A stretch of DNA of 53,718 nucleotides from Thermaerobacter marianensis (GCA_020724425.1 DYGY01000014.1:1-53718); one strand, 5' to 3'; positions 1 to 8,804 are shown, numbered from the stretch's first letter. Numbers and translations are program-made. Notes: generated by a model from the letters alone, not told the origin.

Positions 1-69
1 AGGAACAGTGCTGTCAACAAAAAACTGTTGGATAACATTGGTGAAGAGGAGATTATCAGTTTTTGCTAG
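1..69 (+). CDS. Possible 3' end of an upstream gene (partial)
   Basis: Frame 1 is open from the window edge to a TAG at 67-69 and ends in the residues NIGEEEIISFC. This could be the last 22 codons of a gene lying outside the window, perhaps of the same sugar cassette, but the fragment is too short to recognise. It may equally be chance. Confidence 0.3.
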   Translation, partial: RNSAVNKKLLDNIGEEEIISFC

Positions 70-143
70 TTTTCTAGAATAGTTTACCGATCTCTTTTAG
101 CTGACAGAGAAGAAGAAAAGGTGTTTGAGTAGAAAATTAACTC

Positions 144-172
144 TTGACATCAATCACAAGGTATAAAATAAT
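144..172 (+). promoter_or_regulatory. Sigma-A promoter of the LacI regulator gene
   Basis: TTGACA at 144-149 is a perfect -35 box. AATAAT at 167-172 matches the -10 consensus at five of six positions, with a 17-bp spacer. Transcription would start near 179, just before the operator at 185-200, so a bound LacI protein would block initiation or early elongation. Confidence 0.8.
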
Positions 173-184
173 AGAAGCAGGAAT

Positions 185-200
185 AGGAAAACGATTTCCT
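185..200 (+). promoter_or_regulatory. LacI-family operator 1
   Basis: AGGAAAACGATTTCCT has six-base inverted arms around a central CG, the usual layout of LacI/GalR operators. It lies between the predicted transcription start and the regulator's TTG codon, which suggests autorepression. A near-identical copy lies at 1235-1250. Confidence 0.8.
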
Positions 201-219
201 AACGAAAAGAGGTGGACTG

Positions 220-1221
220 TTGTCAACCATTAAGGATGTGGCTAGATTAGCTGGAGTATCAGTTTCTACTGTTTCTCGGGTGCTAAATAATAGCAAGCCG
301 GTGAACTCTGATGTAAGAGACAGAGTATTGATAGCGATAGATGAATTGGGCTATAGACCAAACTCTGTAGCTCGTACGCTAGTTAATAAGAAGAGTCAGC
401 TAATCGGTGTTGTCATTCCTGATATAGACAACCCCTTCTTTTCAGCACTTGTTAGAGGCGTTGAAGAAGAGGCCAAGAAAAAGGGGTATTCTATTCTCTT
501 GTGTAATACTGGTGGTGATCTTGAACAAGAGATACAGTATTTAGATATATTGAAAGAGAAATATGCAGCAGGTGTTGTGTTCTTAACGGCTAGGGTTCAG
601 GATGAACATGTTAGCTTTTTTAGAGAGAGCAAAACACCTGTTGTTTTTGCATGCCAACCAGAAAACTTGACTGGGGGGTTTTCCTCTGTAGCAATTGATG
701 ACTTTAGAGCAGCATATGAAGGGACAAGTTATTTAATTAAGAGAGAGCATAAAAATATCGGCTTTGTAAGTGGTCCTCTATCAGATTCTAGCTCTGGTGT
801 ATTAAGAGTAGAGGGCTTTAAACAAGCCTTAATAGATAATGGTATTGACTTCCGCAGTGAGTGGCTGTATGAGGGTAACTATCGTTATCGTTCAGGATAT
901 ACTGGAGGACTGAAAATACTACAGCAACTAGAGAGACCTACAGCAATTTTTTGCGCGAATGATGAAATGGCTGTAGGTTTGTTAAGTGCTGCTAGAGAAC
1001 TTGATTTGTCTGTGCCAGAAAAGCTTTCTGTTCTGGGTTTTGATGATACTGTTATGGCTGAGATAGTAAATCCGAAGCTAACCACTATTAGACAACCTAT
1101 ATGTGCTATTGGTAAGTATTCAGCACATACATTAATTGGAGAAATTGAAGGTGGAGTGGAAAAACAGCATCTTTTGTTGGAATATGAGATAGTAGAAAGG
1201 GGGTCCTGTAAGAGCATCTAA
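220..1221 (+). CDS. LacI/GalR-family transcriptional regulator of the sugar cassette
   Basis: This is a 333-residue sugar-responsive repressor, the usual length for the family. The N-terminus STIKDVARLAGVSVSTVSRV is a typical LacI helix-turn-helix, followed by the hinge helix (PNSVARTL, about residues 47-54) and a periplasmic-binding-protein-like core containing GVVIPDIDNPFF, CANDEMAVG and GFDDTVMAEIVNP. The start is TTG at 220, set by the ribosome binding site AAGAGGTGG just upstream and by the family alignment. It heads the cassette, and two matching palindromes flank it at 185 and 1235, so it probably represses both itself and the transporter genes until a sugar ligand binds. The ligand cannot be read from sequence. 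Confidence 0.93.
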   Translation: MSTIKDVARLAGVSVSTVSRVLNNSKPVNSDVRDRVLIAIDELGYRPNSVARTLVNKKSQLIGVVIPDIDNPFFSALVRGVEEEAKKKGYSILLCNTGGDLEQEIQYLDILKEKYAAGVVFLTARVQDEHVSFFRESKTPVVFACQPENLTGGFSSVAIDDFRAAYEGTSYLIKREHKNIGFVSGPLSDSSSGVLRVEGFKQALIDNGIDFRSEWLYEGNYRYRSGYTGGLKILQQLERPTAIFCANDEMAVGLLSAARELDLSVPEKLSVLGFDDTVMAEIVNPKLTTIRQPICAIGKYSAHTLIGEIEGGVEKQHLLLEYEIVERGSCKSI

Positions 1222-1234
1222 TTTTTTGCTACTT

Positions 1235-1250
1235 AGGAAAACGTTTTCCT
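1235..1250 (+). promoter_or_regulatory. LacI-family operator 2
   Basis: AGGAAAACGTTTTCCT is a perfect 16-bp palindrome in the gap between the regulator and the binding-protein gene. It differs from the operator at 185-200 by one base. It would give separate control of the transporter genes, or act as a roadblock or looping partner for the upstream site. Confidence 0.82.
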
Positions 1251-1278
1251 TTACAAATCTCTAAGGAGGTCTAACACT

Positions 1279-2565
1279 GTGAAAAAGAAAGTCCTTTTGT
1301 TATTGCTTTCAGTGGCGCTATTGTTCACCTTTGGTTGTTCAAAAGACAGTGGTAGTGCAGACGATGTAGTTGAGATTGTTTTCTGGCACGGTATTGAATC
1401 AAAAGAGAACAATGAGGTCTTAGAGAGAAAGATAGCTGAGTTTAACGCAAAACATCCTGATATAAATGTTAAGGCTCAGAGTTATGGTGCTCAGGATCAG
1501 GCTGTAGGTAAGATTCAGACAGCAGTATCAGGAGGCAATCCCCCGGATGTTGTCTGGTTAGCCCCAGCATATACCGGGCAGTTTGCCCAGGCAGGAGTAC
1601 TTGTTCCTGCAGAAGACTTTATTGCAAATGATGCTTCTTTTAATGCTAACGATGTCTATGAAGGGTTATGGGATGTTTCTAGTTATAGTGGTAAGAGATA
1701 CACTACACCATTTAGTGCTAACAATCTGGCCATTTTCTACAATAAAGATCTTTTTGCTAAAGCAGGGATAACAAAGACTCCTGATACCTGGGATGAATTT
1801 GTTGATGTTGCCAAGAAACTAACTGTTGATAAGAATGGTAATGGCAAGATAGATCAGTATGGTTTTCAGGTCCCTATCGGTACAAACGAATGGACTGTTT
1901 GGACTTGGCAGACATATCTCTGGCAGGCTGGTGGAGAATTCTTAACTGAAGATGGTAGTGCCCCCGCATTTAACAGTATTGCTGGAGTGGAGGCACTACA
2001 GTTTTGGGTAGACTTGGTTTATAAGTATGAAGTAGCTAATTTCTCTGAAACAGATGCAGGTTATAAAACTGAGGATTTCGAAGCCGGTAGGATAGCAATG
2101 CAAATCATCGGTCCATGGACCCTCCCACAGTTAAATGCGAACCCCGACTTAAATTATGGTGTCTTCTTTATGCCTAAGAATGACCGATATGCTACCAATA
2201 TCGGTGGAGAAAATCTCTTCATTTTCAAGACTGATGAAGCTAGGGAAAAGGCCGCTTGGGAATTTGCCAAGTATGTTATGAGTGCTGATTTCCAGGTTGA
2301 CTGGGCTATTGCTACCGGCTACCTGCCTGTAAGTAAGTCTGCTGTTGAGTCAAGCGAGTATCAGCAGTATCTTAACGAGAATCCTGTAGTTGCTACATTT
2401 GTTGATCAGATGAATCATGGTTTTGCTCGTCCTTCGATTCCTGAATACAATGCTATCTCTGCTGCATTAGGGCAGGAGATTGAAAAGGCGCTTTATCGTC
2501 AGGTAACTCCCAAAGAGGCTCTGGATAATGCAGCAGCTAGAGCTCAACGAGAACTTAGTAGGTAG
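1279..2565 (+). CDS. ABC transporter sugar-binding lipoprotein (CUT1 family)
   Basis: This 428-residue protein captures sugar outside the membrane for the permeases encoded next. It starts at GTG 1279 behind an AAGGAGG site. Residues 1-20 form a lipoprotein signal peptide ending in FTFGC, so the mature protein is lipid-anchored through Cys20. The body is a family 1 extracellular solute-binding protein: IVFWHGIE near residue 35, then GGNPPDVVWLAPAY, NNLAIFYNKDLFAKAGI and the C-terminal KALYRQVTPKEALDNA helix. It is separated from the first permease gene by a strong hairpin. The cassette encodes no ATPase, so a shared MsmX/MsmK-type ATPase is expected elsewhere. The substrate is unknown; the neighbouring glycosidase and PfkB kinase suggest an oligosaccharide or glycoside. 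Confidence 0.93.
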   Translation: MKKKVLLLLLSVALLFTFGCSKDSGSADDVVEIVFWHGIESKENNEVLERKIAEFNAKHPDINVKAQSYGAQDQAVGKIQTAVSGGNPPDVVWLAPAYTGQFAQAGVLVPAEDFIANDASFNANDVYEGLWDVSSYSGKRYTTPFSANNLAIFYNKDLFAKAGITKTPDTWDEFVDVAKKLTVDKNGNGKIDQYGFQVPIGTNEWTVWTWQTYLWQAGGEFLTEDGSAPAFNSIAGVEALQFWVDLVYKYEVANFSETDAGYKTEDFEAGRIAMQIIGPWTLPQLNANPDLNYGVFFMPKNDRYATNIGGENLFIFKTDEAREKAAWEFAKYVMSADFQVDWAIATGYLPVSKSAVESSEYQQYLNENPVVATFVDQMNHGFARPSIPEYNAISAALGQEIEKALYRQVTPKEALDNAAARAQRELSR

Positions 2566-2573
2566 AACTTAGG

Positions 2574-2600
2574 AGGCAGGCAAGCAACGCTTGCCTGCCT
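2574..2600 (+). promoter_or_regulatory. Intercistronic hairpin between binding protein and permease genes
   Basis: AGGCAGGCAAGC (2574-2585) and its perfect complement (2589-2600) form a 12-bp stem with a 3-nt loop. No T-run follows, so it is probably not a full terminator. Such hairpins after binding-protein genes usually protect the upstream mRNA and keep the binding protein in excess over the permeases. Confidence 0.75.
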
Positions 2601-2619
2601 TATCAAAGGAAGTGCCTGT

Positions 2620-3522
2620 ATGTTTGCCAAGAGTATAAACAAAAGAATCTTAGCAGAGAATCTTACGGCTTATGCCTTTATCTTTCCAGCAGTGTTCCTA
2701 ATAACACTTTTTATTATTTATCCGATTGGTTTTAATTTCTATCTAAGTTTTCATGAATGGGATGCTTTGAGTGCCAATAAGACTTTCATAGGCTTAAATA
2801 ACTATAAAGAGATGATTAACGACGAACAGTTGCATCAGGCAATCAAGAATACGATTGTCTTTACTGTTACATCAGTTCCCTTAACACTTGGGTTAGCATT
2901 GTTCTTGGCTGTCCTGTTAGATAAAGAGATTAGGGGACGCGCCATTATAAGAACAGCCATATTTACTCCTGTAGTGACTTCTTATGTGGCAGCTGGCCTG
3001 GTTTTTGTCTGGATGTTTAACTATAACCATGGTGTTATAAACGAGTTATTAATGCTTATTGGGCTTGAACCAGTGAACTGGCTCCAGTCAACTGGTTTTT
3101 GGGCTATGACAGCAGTGGTTCTTCTGACAGTTTGGAAGAATACCGGCTACTTCATGGTTATTTTCCTTGCGGGTTTACAGAGTATTCCTAAGGAGTATTA
3201 TGAGGCTGCAAGTTTAGAAGGGGCAGGATCTGGTTGGAAGGGTTTCTGGTTTATCACCTGGCCCTTGCTAAAACCGACAACCTTGTTTGTTTCTGTAATC
3301 GCCTTGATTTTCACTTTCCGTTCCTTTGAACAGTTTTATGTTATGACTAAAGGTGGCCCGATGGGTACAACCAAGGTTCTTGTATATTACATGTATGAGC
3401 AGGCATTTAAGCTCTTCAATATGGGTTATGCTGCGGCTGTAGCCATGGTTCTATTGGTTCTGGTTCTTGTAATCACCCTTCTGCAGTTTAGATTAATAGG
3501 TGATCGTCATGTTCAGTATTAA
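2620..3522 (+). CDS. ABC sugar transporter permease, MalF/UgpA-like
   Basis: This 300-residue integral membrane protein is the first half of the CUT1 translocation channel. It has about six hydrophobic segments, beginning with LTAYAFIFPAVFLITLFIIY near residues 12-31. The cytoplasmic EAA loop that contacts the ATPase reads YYEAASLEGAGSGWKGFWFI (about residues 193-212), with the expected EAA-3x-G spacing. Its 3' end overlaps the second permease gene by 14 bases, so translation of the two is probably coupled. Confidence 0.92.
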   Translation: MFAKSINKRILAENLTAYAFIFPAVFLITLFIIYPIGFNFYLSFHEWDALSANKTFIGLNNYKEMINDEQLHQAIKNTIVFTVTSVPLTLGLALFLAVLLDKEIRGRAIIRTAIFTPVVTSYVAAGLVFVWMFNYNHGVINELLMLIGLEPVNWLQSTGFWAMTAVVLLTVWKNTGYFMVIFLAGLQSIPKEYYEAASLEGAGSGWKGFWFITWPLLKPTTLFVSVIALIFTFRSFEQFYVMTKGGPMGTTKVLVYYMYEQAFKLFNMGYAAAVAMVLLVLVLVITLLQFRLIGDRHVQY

Positions 3523-4360
3523 GGGGTGGCTCGGTGTGTTCAGGAAAGTTTCAGTAGATAAACTTCTTCTCTATGGGATAGTAATATTTTTCTCCTTGAC
3601 ATTTATCTTTCCATTTTATTGGATGTTCATTACCGCTGTGCAGACCAATCAGGATATTGCTAGAGGGGGTATAACTCTTTGGCCAGAAACCTGGAATTGG
3701 TCAAACTTTGTGGTAGCGTGGAATTCAACCAACTTTACCCAGATGTTTATTAATAGTTTTTTTGTGGCTACGGTAGTGGCGATTGGTCAAATTTTAACTT
3801 CAGCTCTAGCGGGGTATGCTTTTGCCCGAATGAAATTTGTTGGCAAAAATCTTATTTTTACAATTCTTCTTGCTACTCTAGTAATACCTTTTCAGATGCT
3901 TGTAATTCCAATCTTCATTATGTTTTCTAAAGTGAATTGGATTGACACCTATCAGGCTCTTATTGTGCCGTCTTTGGCAAATGCTTTTGGAATATTCTTG
4001 TTTCGTCAGTTCTTTTTATCTATCCCATATGAGATTGAAGAAGCAGCCTTTATTGATGGTGCAAATCGCTGGACAATCTTGTGGAGAATAATGCTTCCTC
4101 TAGCCCGTCCAGCAGCTGTGACTCTGTTTCTTTTCACATTTATTGCTGAATGGAATGATCTTTTTAAGCCATTGGTGTTCACCCAATCTGAGTCAATGCG
4201 TACCGTTCAAATGGGGCTCTCAGTTTTTCAGGAACAATTCTCAACTAATTATGTTCTTCTAATGGCAGCAGCAGTTTTTGTAACCTTACCAGTATTAATC
4301 ATTTTCTTAATTGGTCAGAAACAATTCATTAAAGGTATAGCGACTAGTGGCGGTAAGTAA
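3509..4360 (+). CDS. ABC sugar transporter permease, MalG/UgpE-like
   Basis: This is the second channel subunit, 283 residues from ATG 3509. A GTG at 3500 also fits the frame, but AGGTGAT at 3498-3504 sits correctly for the ATG and overlaps the GTG. Hydrophobic segments are spread along the protein, and the EAA loop YEIEEAAFIDGANRWTILWR marks it as a MalG-type permease. It ends 13 bases before the glycosidase gene. Confidence 0.92.
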   Translation: MFSIKGWLGVFRKVSVDKLLLYGIVIFFSLTFIFPFYWMFITAVQTNQDIARGGITLWPETWNWSNFVVAWNSTNFTQMFINSFFVATVVAIGQILTSALAGYAFARMKFVGKNLIFTILLATLVIPFQMLVIPIFIMFSKVNWIDTYQALIVPSLANAFGIFLFRQFFLSIPYEIEEAAFIDGANRWTILWRIMLPLARPAAVTLFLFTFIAEWNDLFKPLVFTQSESMRTVQMGLSVFQEQFSTNYVLLMAAAVFVTLPVLIIFLIGQKQFIKGIATSGGK

Positions 4361-4373
4361 TGGAGGAGGATAA

Positions 4374-6260
4374 ATGACATACTTTTTGGATGCAAATAAG
4401 GACAATAATATACCTATTGGTAATGGGAAAATATTGGTCTGGTTAAACCAACAGCTAGAAGACTCTTTGAGTCAGATATTCTATAAGGATTATCATGTTA
4501 GCTCAAAAACTTTGGGAGACAGAGGTGCAGGATTTCTAATTAGAGACCATAATGAAAAGGTCTGGTATGACCCCTATCACCTTATTGATGAGTCTCCTGG
4601 ACAATTGGGTGAACCGGTTAGTATCGTTCATACCGAATTTGTTGAGGGTGCTGGTATCTATCGAGTTTTGAGTCGTAAGGGCAATACACTTGCTGAAACA
4701 ACTACCTGGATACCTCAAGAAAAACAGGTGGTTGTAAGAAGGATTAGAGTTAAGACAGTCAAAAACAATGCCACCAAGGTGTCTATCTATCCCTTGGTAT
4801 ACTTACAGAATACTTATAATAAGAGGGGTCAGGCCTATATATCGCGTCTTGAAGCTGAAAGCTATCTAGCTGTTACTGTTACAGACGCTAGTTGGGCCGA
4901 TTCTGGTAAGCTTTTAAAGATTCTAAAAGGGCAAAAGGCCGCTGAAGAGGTTCACAGTTCAAGAGAAACTCCTGTAATCTGGCAGGTAGATCAGAAGGTA
5001 CCTACTAACGATTGGAGTTCTCCGGTCTATATGGTTTTTGCCTATGGTAACTCTGAGCAAGAGTCTCTAGAAGAATTATCTACTATTCTAGAAAGTCAAG
5101 ATCTCGGTTATCAGGAGACTTTATCTGAATGGAGTAATTGGTTCTCTAAGGGTTATCTCATAGAAGGCAACAGTTACTATGAATACCTCTGGAAGGTTTC
5201 ACTATCTCTTTTAAGAATGGCTCTTCAACATGACGGCAAACCAATAATGATCGGTTTTAGTCCATACCAGGGTAACGTTTGGGTAAGAGATGGAATCTGG
5301 ATGGTATTAACTCTAGCCAAAACAGGCCATACGGAAGAAGCCATTCAAGGATTAAGAGGCATAGTTCGGTTGTTGAAAAAACGACCTGATGGCAACTACT
5401 ACTTTGCTTATGATTGTAAGTCAGGTTATCCTAATGAACACTCTTATGAAAATGATACTCCCGGTCTCATTCTAACAGGTATAGCTGAGATAGTAAGGTT
5501 AAGCAAACAAGAAGGACTCCTACGGGAATTCTCTTCAGTGATAGAGGACTCATATCTCTGGATAGCTAATAACATTGATGAAACAGGTCTAATTACACCT
5601 TGTGCTGGTATCTGGGAAACTTTTGGCGAACATCTTGATGAAACACCTGAGCATATGGTCTGGACCAGTGGTATAGCTTCATATGGTCTTAAGGAAATGT
5701 CAAGTTTGCTCGGTGACAGAGAAATGTCTCTCTTAGCTGAGCAGCTAAAGAGCGTCCTGCTGAAAAAAACAATAAAGGGAGATGTTCTAGTACGCTCTTT
5801 AGAGACAGAGAGGTTGGATTCATCAGTTTTGAACTTCTTCTTTAACTATCCTCTCTTTGATGGAAAGATTCTAACCAACACCATACAGGTAATCCAAGAA
5901 AGATTATGGGATCCGTTTCTAGGAGGAGTTTGGCGCCATGAAGACTTAACCACAGAGAAAGGTGACATGAGACCATGGATAGGCCCAACCATTTGGTTAG
6001 CTCAAGCATATATCCAAGAAGGTGATTGGGACAGGGGAACTAGAACTCTAGCTACAGCACTGTCTTTTGCTTCTAATTGTGGGCTTCTTCCTGAACTAAT
6101 GTATCACAAAGGAGAACCTAGAGGACTTGGGATGCCAAGCTATTCCCAATCTGGAATCTTAAATATCATGTTACAGATATCTAAACAGGATAATCCCTTG
6201 GGATTAAGATTAAAGGAAGGTGCCGATGATGATTATCTCATTAGGCGAATCTTTAATTGA
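4374..6260 (+). CDS. GH15-like glycoside hydrolase of the (alpha/alpha)6 fold
   Basis: This 628-residue cytoplasmic enzyme probably hydrolyses the imported glycoside. It has no signal peptide. The N-terminal half looks like the beta-sandwich of glucoamylase-type enzymes (IPIGNGKILVWL near residue 13). The C-terminal half carries helical-barrel motifs: NVWVRDGIWM near residue 303, YENDTPGLIL near 362 and CAGIWETFGEH near 418, whose Asp and Glu residues resemble the GH15 acid and base. Related (alpha/alpha)6 families such as GH63 are a possible alternative. It starts at ATG 4374 behind GGAGGA and overlaps the kinase gene by 32 bases. The linkage it cleaves is not evident; an intracellular hydrolase plus sugar kinase points to a small glucoside or fructoside. 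Confidence 0.75.
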   Translation: MTYFLDANKDNNIPIGNGKILVWLNQQLEDSLSQIFYKDYHVSSKTLGDRGAGFLIRDHNEKVWYDPYHLIDESPGQLGEPVSIVHTEFVEGAGIYRVLSRKGNTLAETTTWIPQEKQVVVRRIRVKTVKNNATKVSIYPLVYLQNTYNKRGQAYISRLEAESYLAVTVTDASWADSGKLLKILKGQKAAEEVHSSRETPVIWQVDQKVPTNDWSSPVYMVFAYGNSEQESLEELSTILESQDLGYQETLSEWSNWFSKGYLIEGNSYYEYLWKVSLSLLRMALQHDGKPIMIGFSPYQGNVWVRDGIWMVLTLAKTGHTEEAIQGLRGIVRLLKKRPDGNYYFAYDCKSGYPNEHSYENDTPGLILTGIAEIVRLSKQEGLLREFSSVIEDSYLWIANNIDETGLITPCAGIWETFGEHLDETPEHMVWTSGIASYGLKEMSSLLGDREMSLLAEQLKSVLLKKTIKGDVLVRSLETERLDSSVLNFFFNYPLFDGKILTNTIQVIQERLWDPFLGGVWRHEDLTTEKGDMRPWIGPTIWLAQAYIQEGDWDRGTRTLATALSFASNCGLLPELMYHKGEPRGLGMPSYSQSGILNIMLQISKQDNPLGLRLKEGADDDYLIRRIFN

Positions 6261-7146
6261 TTTTATCCCTCATGAGCAGGGAAGGCTCAGTGAGGTAACT
6301 AGCTTTTATCCGGTAGTTGGCGGAGCACCGGCTAATGTGGCAGTAGCTGTTGCTAAACTAGGGGGGCAGTCCCTCTTTGTGGGGAAAGTTGGTCAGGATA
6401 GCTTTGGTATAAAGATAATTCATACCCTAAGAGAGTCAGGGGTAGACACCAGAGGGATATCGATGACTCCTTTTGCCAAAACGGCTCTAGCTTTTGTTTC
6501 TTTGACAGAAGCAGGGGAGAGGGATTTTGCTTTCTATCATAACCCGAGTGCTGATATTCTGCTTGACCCAGAAGACCTCCAGGAAAGCTGGTTTGCTGGT
6601 GCCTCAATCTTTCATTTTGGTAGTATTTCGATGCTTGCTGAACCAAGTCTAAGTGCCACCAGAAGAGCTATTAAGCTTGCTAAAAAGAATCATTGCCTAA
6701 TTTCTTTTGATCCAAATATTCGCTTGTCACTCTGGTCTGATACCAGCATGTTAAAAGACCGTATTAATGAGGTTTTGCCTGTAGTTGATATCTTAAAGAT
6801 TAGTGAAGAAGAAACAGAGTTTATTGGAAAGAGAGAAGAACTCTTTGCTCAGGAGCTAAAGGCCTTGATAGTTACTAAAGGTGCTCATGGGGTATCCTGC
6901 TACACAGATAAGAAGCAGTTTAATTTACCGGGCTTAAAGGTTCCGGTGGTAGATACAACTGGGGCGGGTGATGCTTTTGTTGGTGCGTTTCTAACTAAGG
7001 TTTCAGAAGATATTGCTACCTGGTTAGAGGAGGATACTCCTATAGAAGCCTTGGCCTTTGCTAATACCGCTGCTGCCTTAACTGTTACAAAGAAGGGTGC
7101 CATTGCAGCCTTACCCACAAGAAATGAAATCTTAGAAAAAATCTAG
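6229..7146 (+). CDS. PfkB-family sugar kinase, fructokinase-like
   Basis: This ribokinase-family enzyme of about 305 residues phosphorylates a sugar with ATP. Both signatures are present: GGAPANVAVAVAKLGG near residue 30 and DTTGAGDAFVGAF near 242, the latter with the catalytic Asp and anion-hole Gly residues. The opening IISLGESLIDFIP resembles bacterial fructokinases. In-frame starts exist at GTG 6220, ATG 6226 and ATG 6229; the site AAAGGAAGG at 6212-6220 best suits 6229. It overlaps the glycosidase gene, so it is translationally coupled and presumably acts on a monosaccharide that enzyme releases. Fructose is the best guess, but other hexoses are possible. Confidence 0.85.
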   Translation: MIISLGESLIDFIPHEQGRLSEVTSFYPVVGGAPANVAVAVAKLGGQSLFVGKVGQDSFGIKIIHTLRESGVDTRGISMTPFAKTALAFVSLTEAGERDFAFYHNPSADILLDPEDLQESWFAGASIFHFGSISMLAEPSLSATRRAIKLAKKNHCLISFDPNIRLSLWSDTSMLKDRINEVLPVVDILKISEEETEFIGKREELFAQELKALIVTKGAHGVSCYTDKKQFNLPGLKVPVVDTTGAGDAFVGAFLTKVSEDIATWLEEDTPIEALAFANTAAALTVTKKGAIAALPTRNEILEKI

Positions 7147-7169
7147 GGTCATATCTCAAAATCTCCACA

Positions 7170-7175
7170 TATAAT
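7170..7175 (+). promoter_or_regulatory. -10 box of the glnA operon promoter
   Basis: TATAAT is a perfect -10 element. The -35 region about 17 bases upstream is poor. A start near 7182 would put the ANTAR-type hairpins at the very 5' end of the transcript. Confidence 0.55.
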
Positions 7176-7184
7176 AAAGAAATA

Positions 7185-7219
7185 TCCACAATGGAGTGGA
7201 ACTTTAGGCAATGGGGCCT
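7185..7219 (+). promoter_or_regulatory. Dual-hexaloop ANTAR target (antiterminator) RNA
   Basis: There are two adjacent small hairpins. The first is TCCAC/GTGGA (7185-7189 with 7196-7200) enclosing the 6-nt loop AATGGA. The second is AGGC/GCCT (7206-7209 with 7216-7219) enclosing AATGGG. Both hexaloops have A at position 1 and G at position 4, the defining features of RNA sites bound by ANTAR proteins. The 3' strand of the second hairpin shares 7217-7219 with the 5' strand of the terminator that follows, so the two are mutually exclusive. An ANTAR protein is encoded downstream at 8805. Confidence 0.8.
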
Positions 7220-7258
7220 CTTGAGTATCTAGGATACTCTTGAGGTCTTTCTTGTTTT
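7217..7258 (+). terminator. Attenuator terminator before the glnR remnant and glnA
   Basis: CCTC..GAGTATC pairs with GATACTC..GAGG around a TAG loop (7217-7245), with one TT/TT internal mismatch, followed by the T-rich run TCTTTCTTGTTTT. It should stop transcription unless the ANTAR hairpin forms. It may also catch read-through from the sugar cassette, which has no other visible terminator. Confidence 0.75.
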
Positions 7259-7266
7259 CTAGGGAG

Positions 7267-7465
7267 GTGAATTTAACACCATGGGGACATATACCCCAAT
7301 ATCCAATGGGAGCGGCAGTTAGGTTAACTGGGCTTACAGCTAGACAAATTAGATATTATGAAAAAAAGAAGTTGATTAACCCTTCTAGAACAGCGCAAGG
7401 GCACCGTCTGATGGGCAACCATGACATCTATTAAGAACATGATGTTAGCTGGAATGCTTAGCTAA
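7267..7465 (+). pseudogene. glnR: Broken glnR: MerR-family nitrogen repressor remnant
   Basis: The frame at 7300-7428 encodes YPMGAAVRLTGLTARQIRYY and continues to QGHRLMGNHDI, a clear MerR/GlnR winged-helix domain. GlnR represses nitrogen genes in many Bacillota and is usually about 120-135 residues, encoded just before glnA. Here the frame stops at TAA 7432, while the +1 frame from 7427 continues with [12 protein letters not shown], which matches the expected next GlnR helix before its own stop at 7463. The start is also damaged: the ribosome site AGGGAGG at 7261 serves an ATG at 7281 in the wrong frame. The C-terminal regulatory tail is absent. I read this as a decayed gene, although a short DNA-binding peptide cannot be excluded. 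Confidence 0.75.
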
Positions 7466-7479
7466 AAGGGAGGATCATA

Positions 7480-8796
7480 ATGGATCAAAAAGATATTAAA
7501 AGAGCCATAGAGGAACTGAGGATAAATACAGTGAGTCTGCAATTTACCGATATCTTTGGCATTCTAAAACAGGTAGAAATACCGGTTTCTCAGCTTGATA
7601 AAGCATTAGCGGGAGAGATGATGTTTGATGGCTCCTCTATTGAAGGTTTTGTACGAATAGAGGAATCAGATATGTATCTTAGACCAGATCCAGATACTTT
7701 CACTATTCTACCTTGGAAGATAAGAGAGGGGAGAAGAACAGCCAGATTAATCTGTGACATTTATACCCCTGAAGGATTACCATTCGCAGGTGATCCAAGA
7801 CATGCTCTAAAAAGAGTCAGTAAGGAAGCTGAAGAATTGGGGTTTACTCTAAATGTTGGCCCTGAACCGGAATTCTTCCTTTTCTCAGTGAGGGAGGGAT
7901 TACCCCTAATTCAGGATAACGCTGGCTACTTTGATTTAGCACCAGAAGGAAAGGGTGAAGAAGCAAGAGCAGATATGGTCATGATTCTAGAAGAAATGGG
8001 TTTTGACATTGAAGCGTCTCATCATGAGGTGGCACCTTCACAGCATGAGATAGATTTTAAGTATGCGGATGCACTCTCTACAGCCGATAACATCGTTACC
8101 TTTCGTAATGTTGTAAAAACAATAGCTTTAAGGCATGGTCTTCAGGCCACATTCATGCCAAAACCCTTATATGGTCAAAACGGTTCAGGAATGCATCTCC
8201 ATCAATCATTATTCTCTAGTCAAACTAATATATTTTTTGATGAGGGTACAGATGACCAGTTGAGTACTTTAGCAAAATCCTATCTAGCAGGAATAATGCT
8301 GCATGCCCCTGCAATTACTGCTCTTGCTAATCCCATCGTGAATTCATACAAACGCCTGGTCCCGGGTTATGAAGCACCAGTATATGTTGCCTGGTCATAC
8401 AGAAACAGGAGTCCTTTAATCAGGATTCCAGAGAAGAGGGGTTTAAGTACCCGGATAGAATTGCGCTCTCCAGATGCCTCTTGCAATCCCTATTTGGCTA
8501 TTGCTGCAGCTCTTAAGGCAGGTCTAGATGGTATTAAGAAAGATCTAGTTCCTCCAGAACCAGTTAACGAAAATATCTATCGTATGACTCCATTGGAACG
8601 GCAAAGAAGGCAGATTACAAGTCTACCGGGTTCTTTGGCTGAAGCCATTATAGCATTAGAACAAGATGAAGTGATCAAAGGTGCTTTAGGAGAGCATATA
8701 GCAGAGCGCTACATTGAAGCCAAAAAGATTGAGTGGGAGGTCTATAGGTCTCAAGTCTTTAACTGGGAGTTTGAAGAGTATCTAGGTAAGTATTAA
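7480..8796 (+). CDS. glnA: Glutamine synthetase, type I (GSI-alpha-like)
   Basis: This enzyme makes glutamine from glutamate, ammonia and ATP in the cytoplasm. The 438 residues match the family length. Signatures include [18 protein letters not shown] near residue 47, the metal site [11 protein letters not shown] near 126, [16 protein letters not shown] near 227 and [18 protein letters not shown] near 286. Its size matches the short GSI-alpha group of Bacillota, which is controlled by feedback and GlnR rather than adenylylation. ATG 7480 follows GGGAGG. It lies behind an ANTAR-type attenuator and a broken glnR, and eight bases ahead of an ANTAR protein gene, which suggests that control has moved from DNA-binding repression to antitermination. 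Confidence 0.96.
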   Translation: MDQKDIKRAIEELRINTVSLQFTDIFGILKQVEIPVSQLDKALAGEMMFDGSSIEGFVRIEESDMYLRPDPDTFTILPWKIREGRRTARLICDIYTPEGLPFAGDPRHALKRVSKEAEELGFTLNVGPEPEFFLFSVREGLPLIQDNAGYFDLAPEGKGEEARADMVMILEEMGFDIEASHHEVAPSQHEIDFKYADALSTADNIVTFRNVVKTIALRHGLQATFMPKPLYGQNGSGMHLHQSLFSSQTNIFFDEGTDDQLSTLAKSYLAGIMLHAPAITALANPIVNSYKRLVPGYEAPVYVAWSYRNRSPLIRIPEKRGLSTRIELRSPDASCNPYLAIAAALKAGLDGIKKDLVPPEPVNENIYRMTPLERQRRQITSLPGSLAEAIIALEQDEVIKGALGEHIAERYIEAKKIEWEVYRSQVFNWEFEEYLGKY

Positions 8797-8804
8797 CGTA
8801 TTTC

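Noticed and set aside
7217-7258. Simple terminator of the sugar cassette
   Set aside because: It lies after a new -10 box and shares bases with an ANTAR hairpin, so attenuation of glnA is the better reading, although it may also stop read-through.
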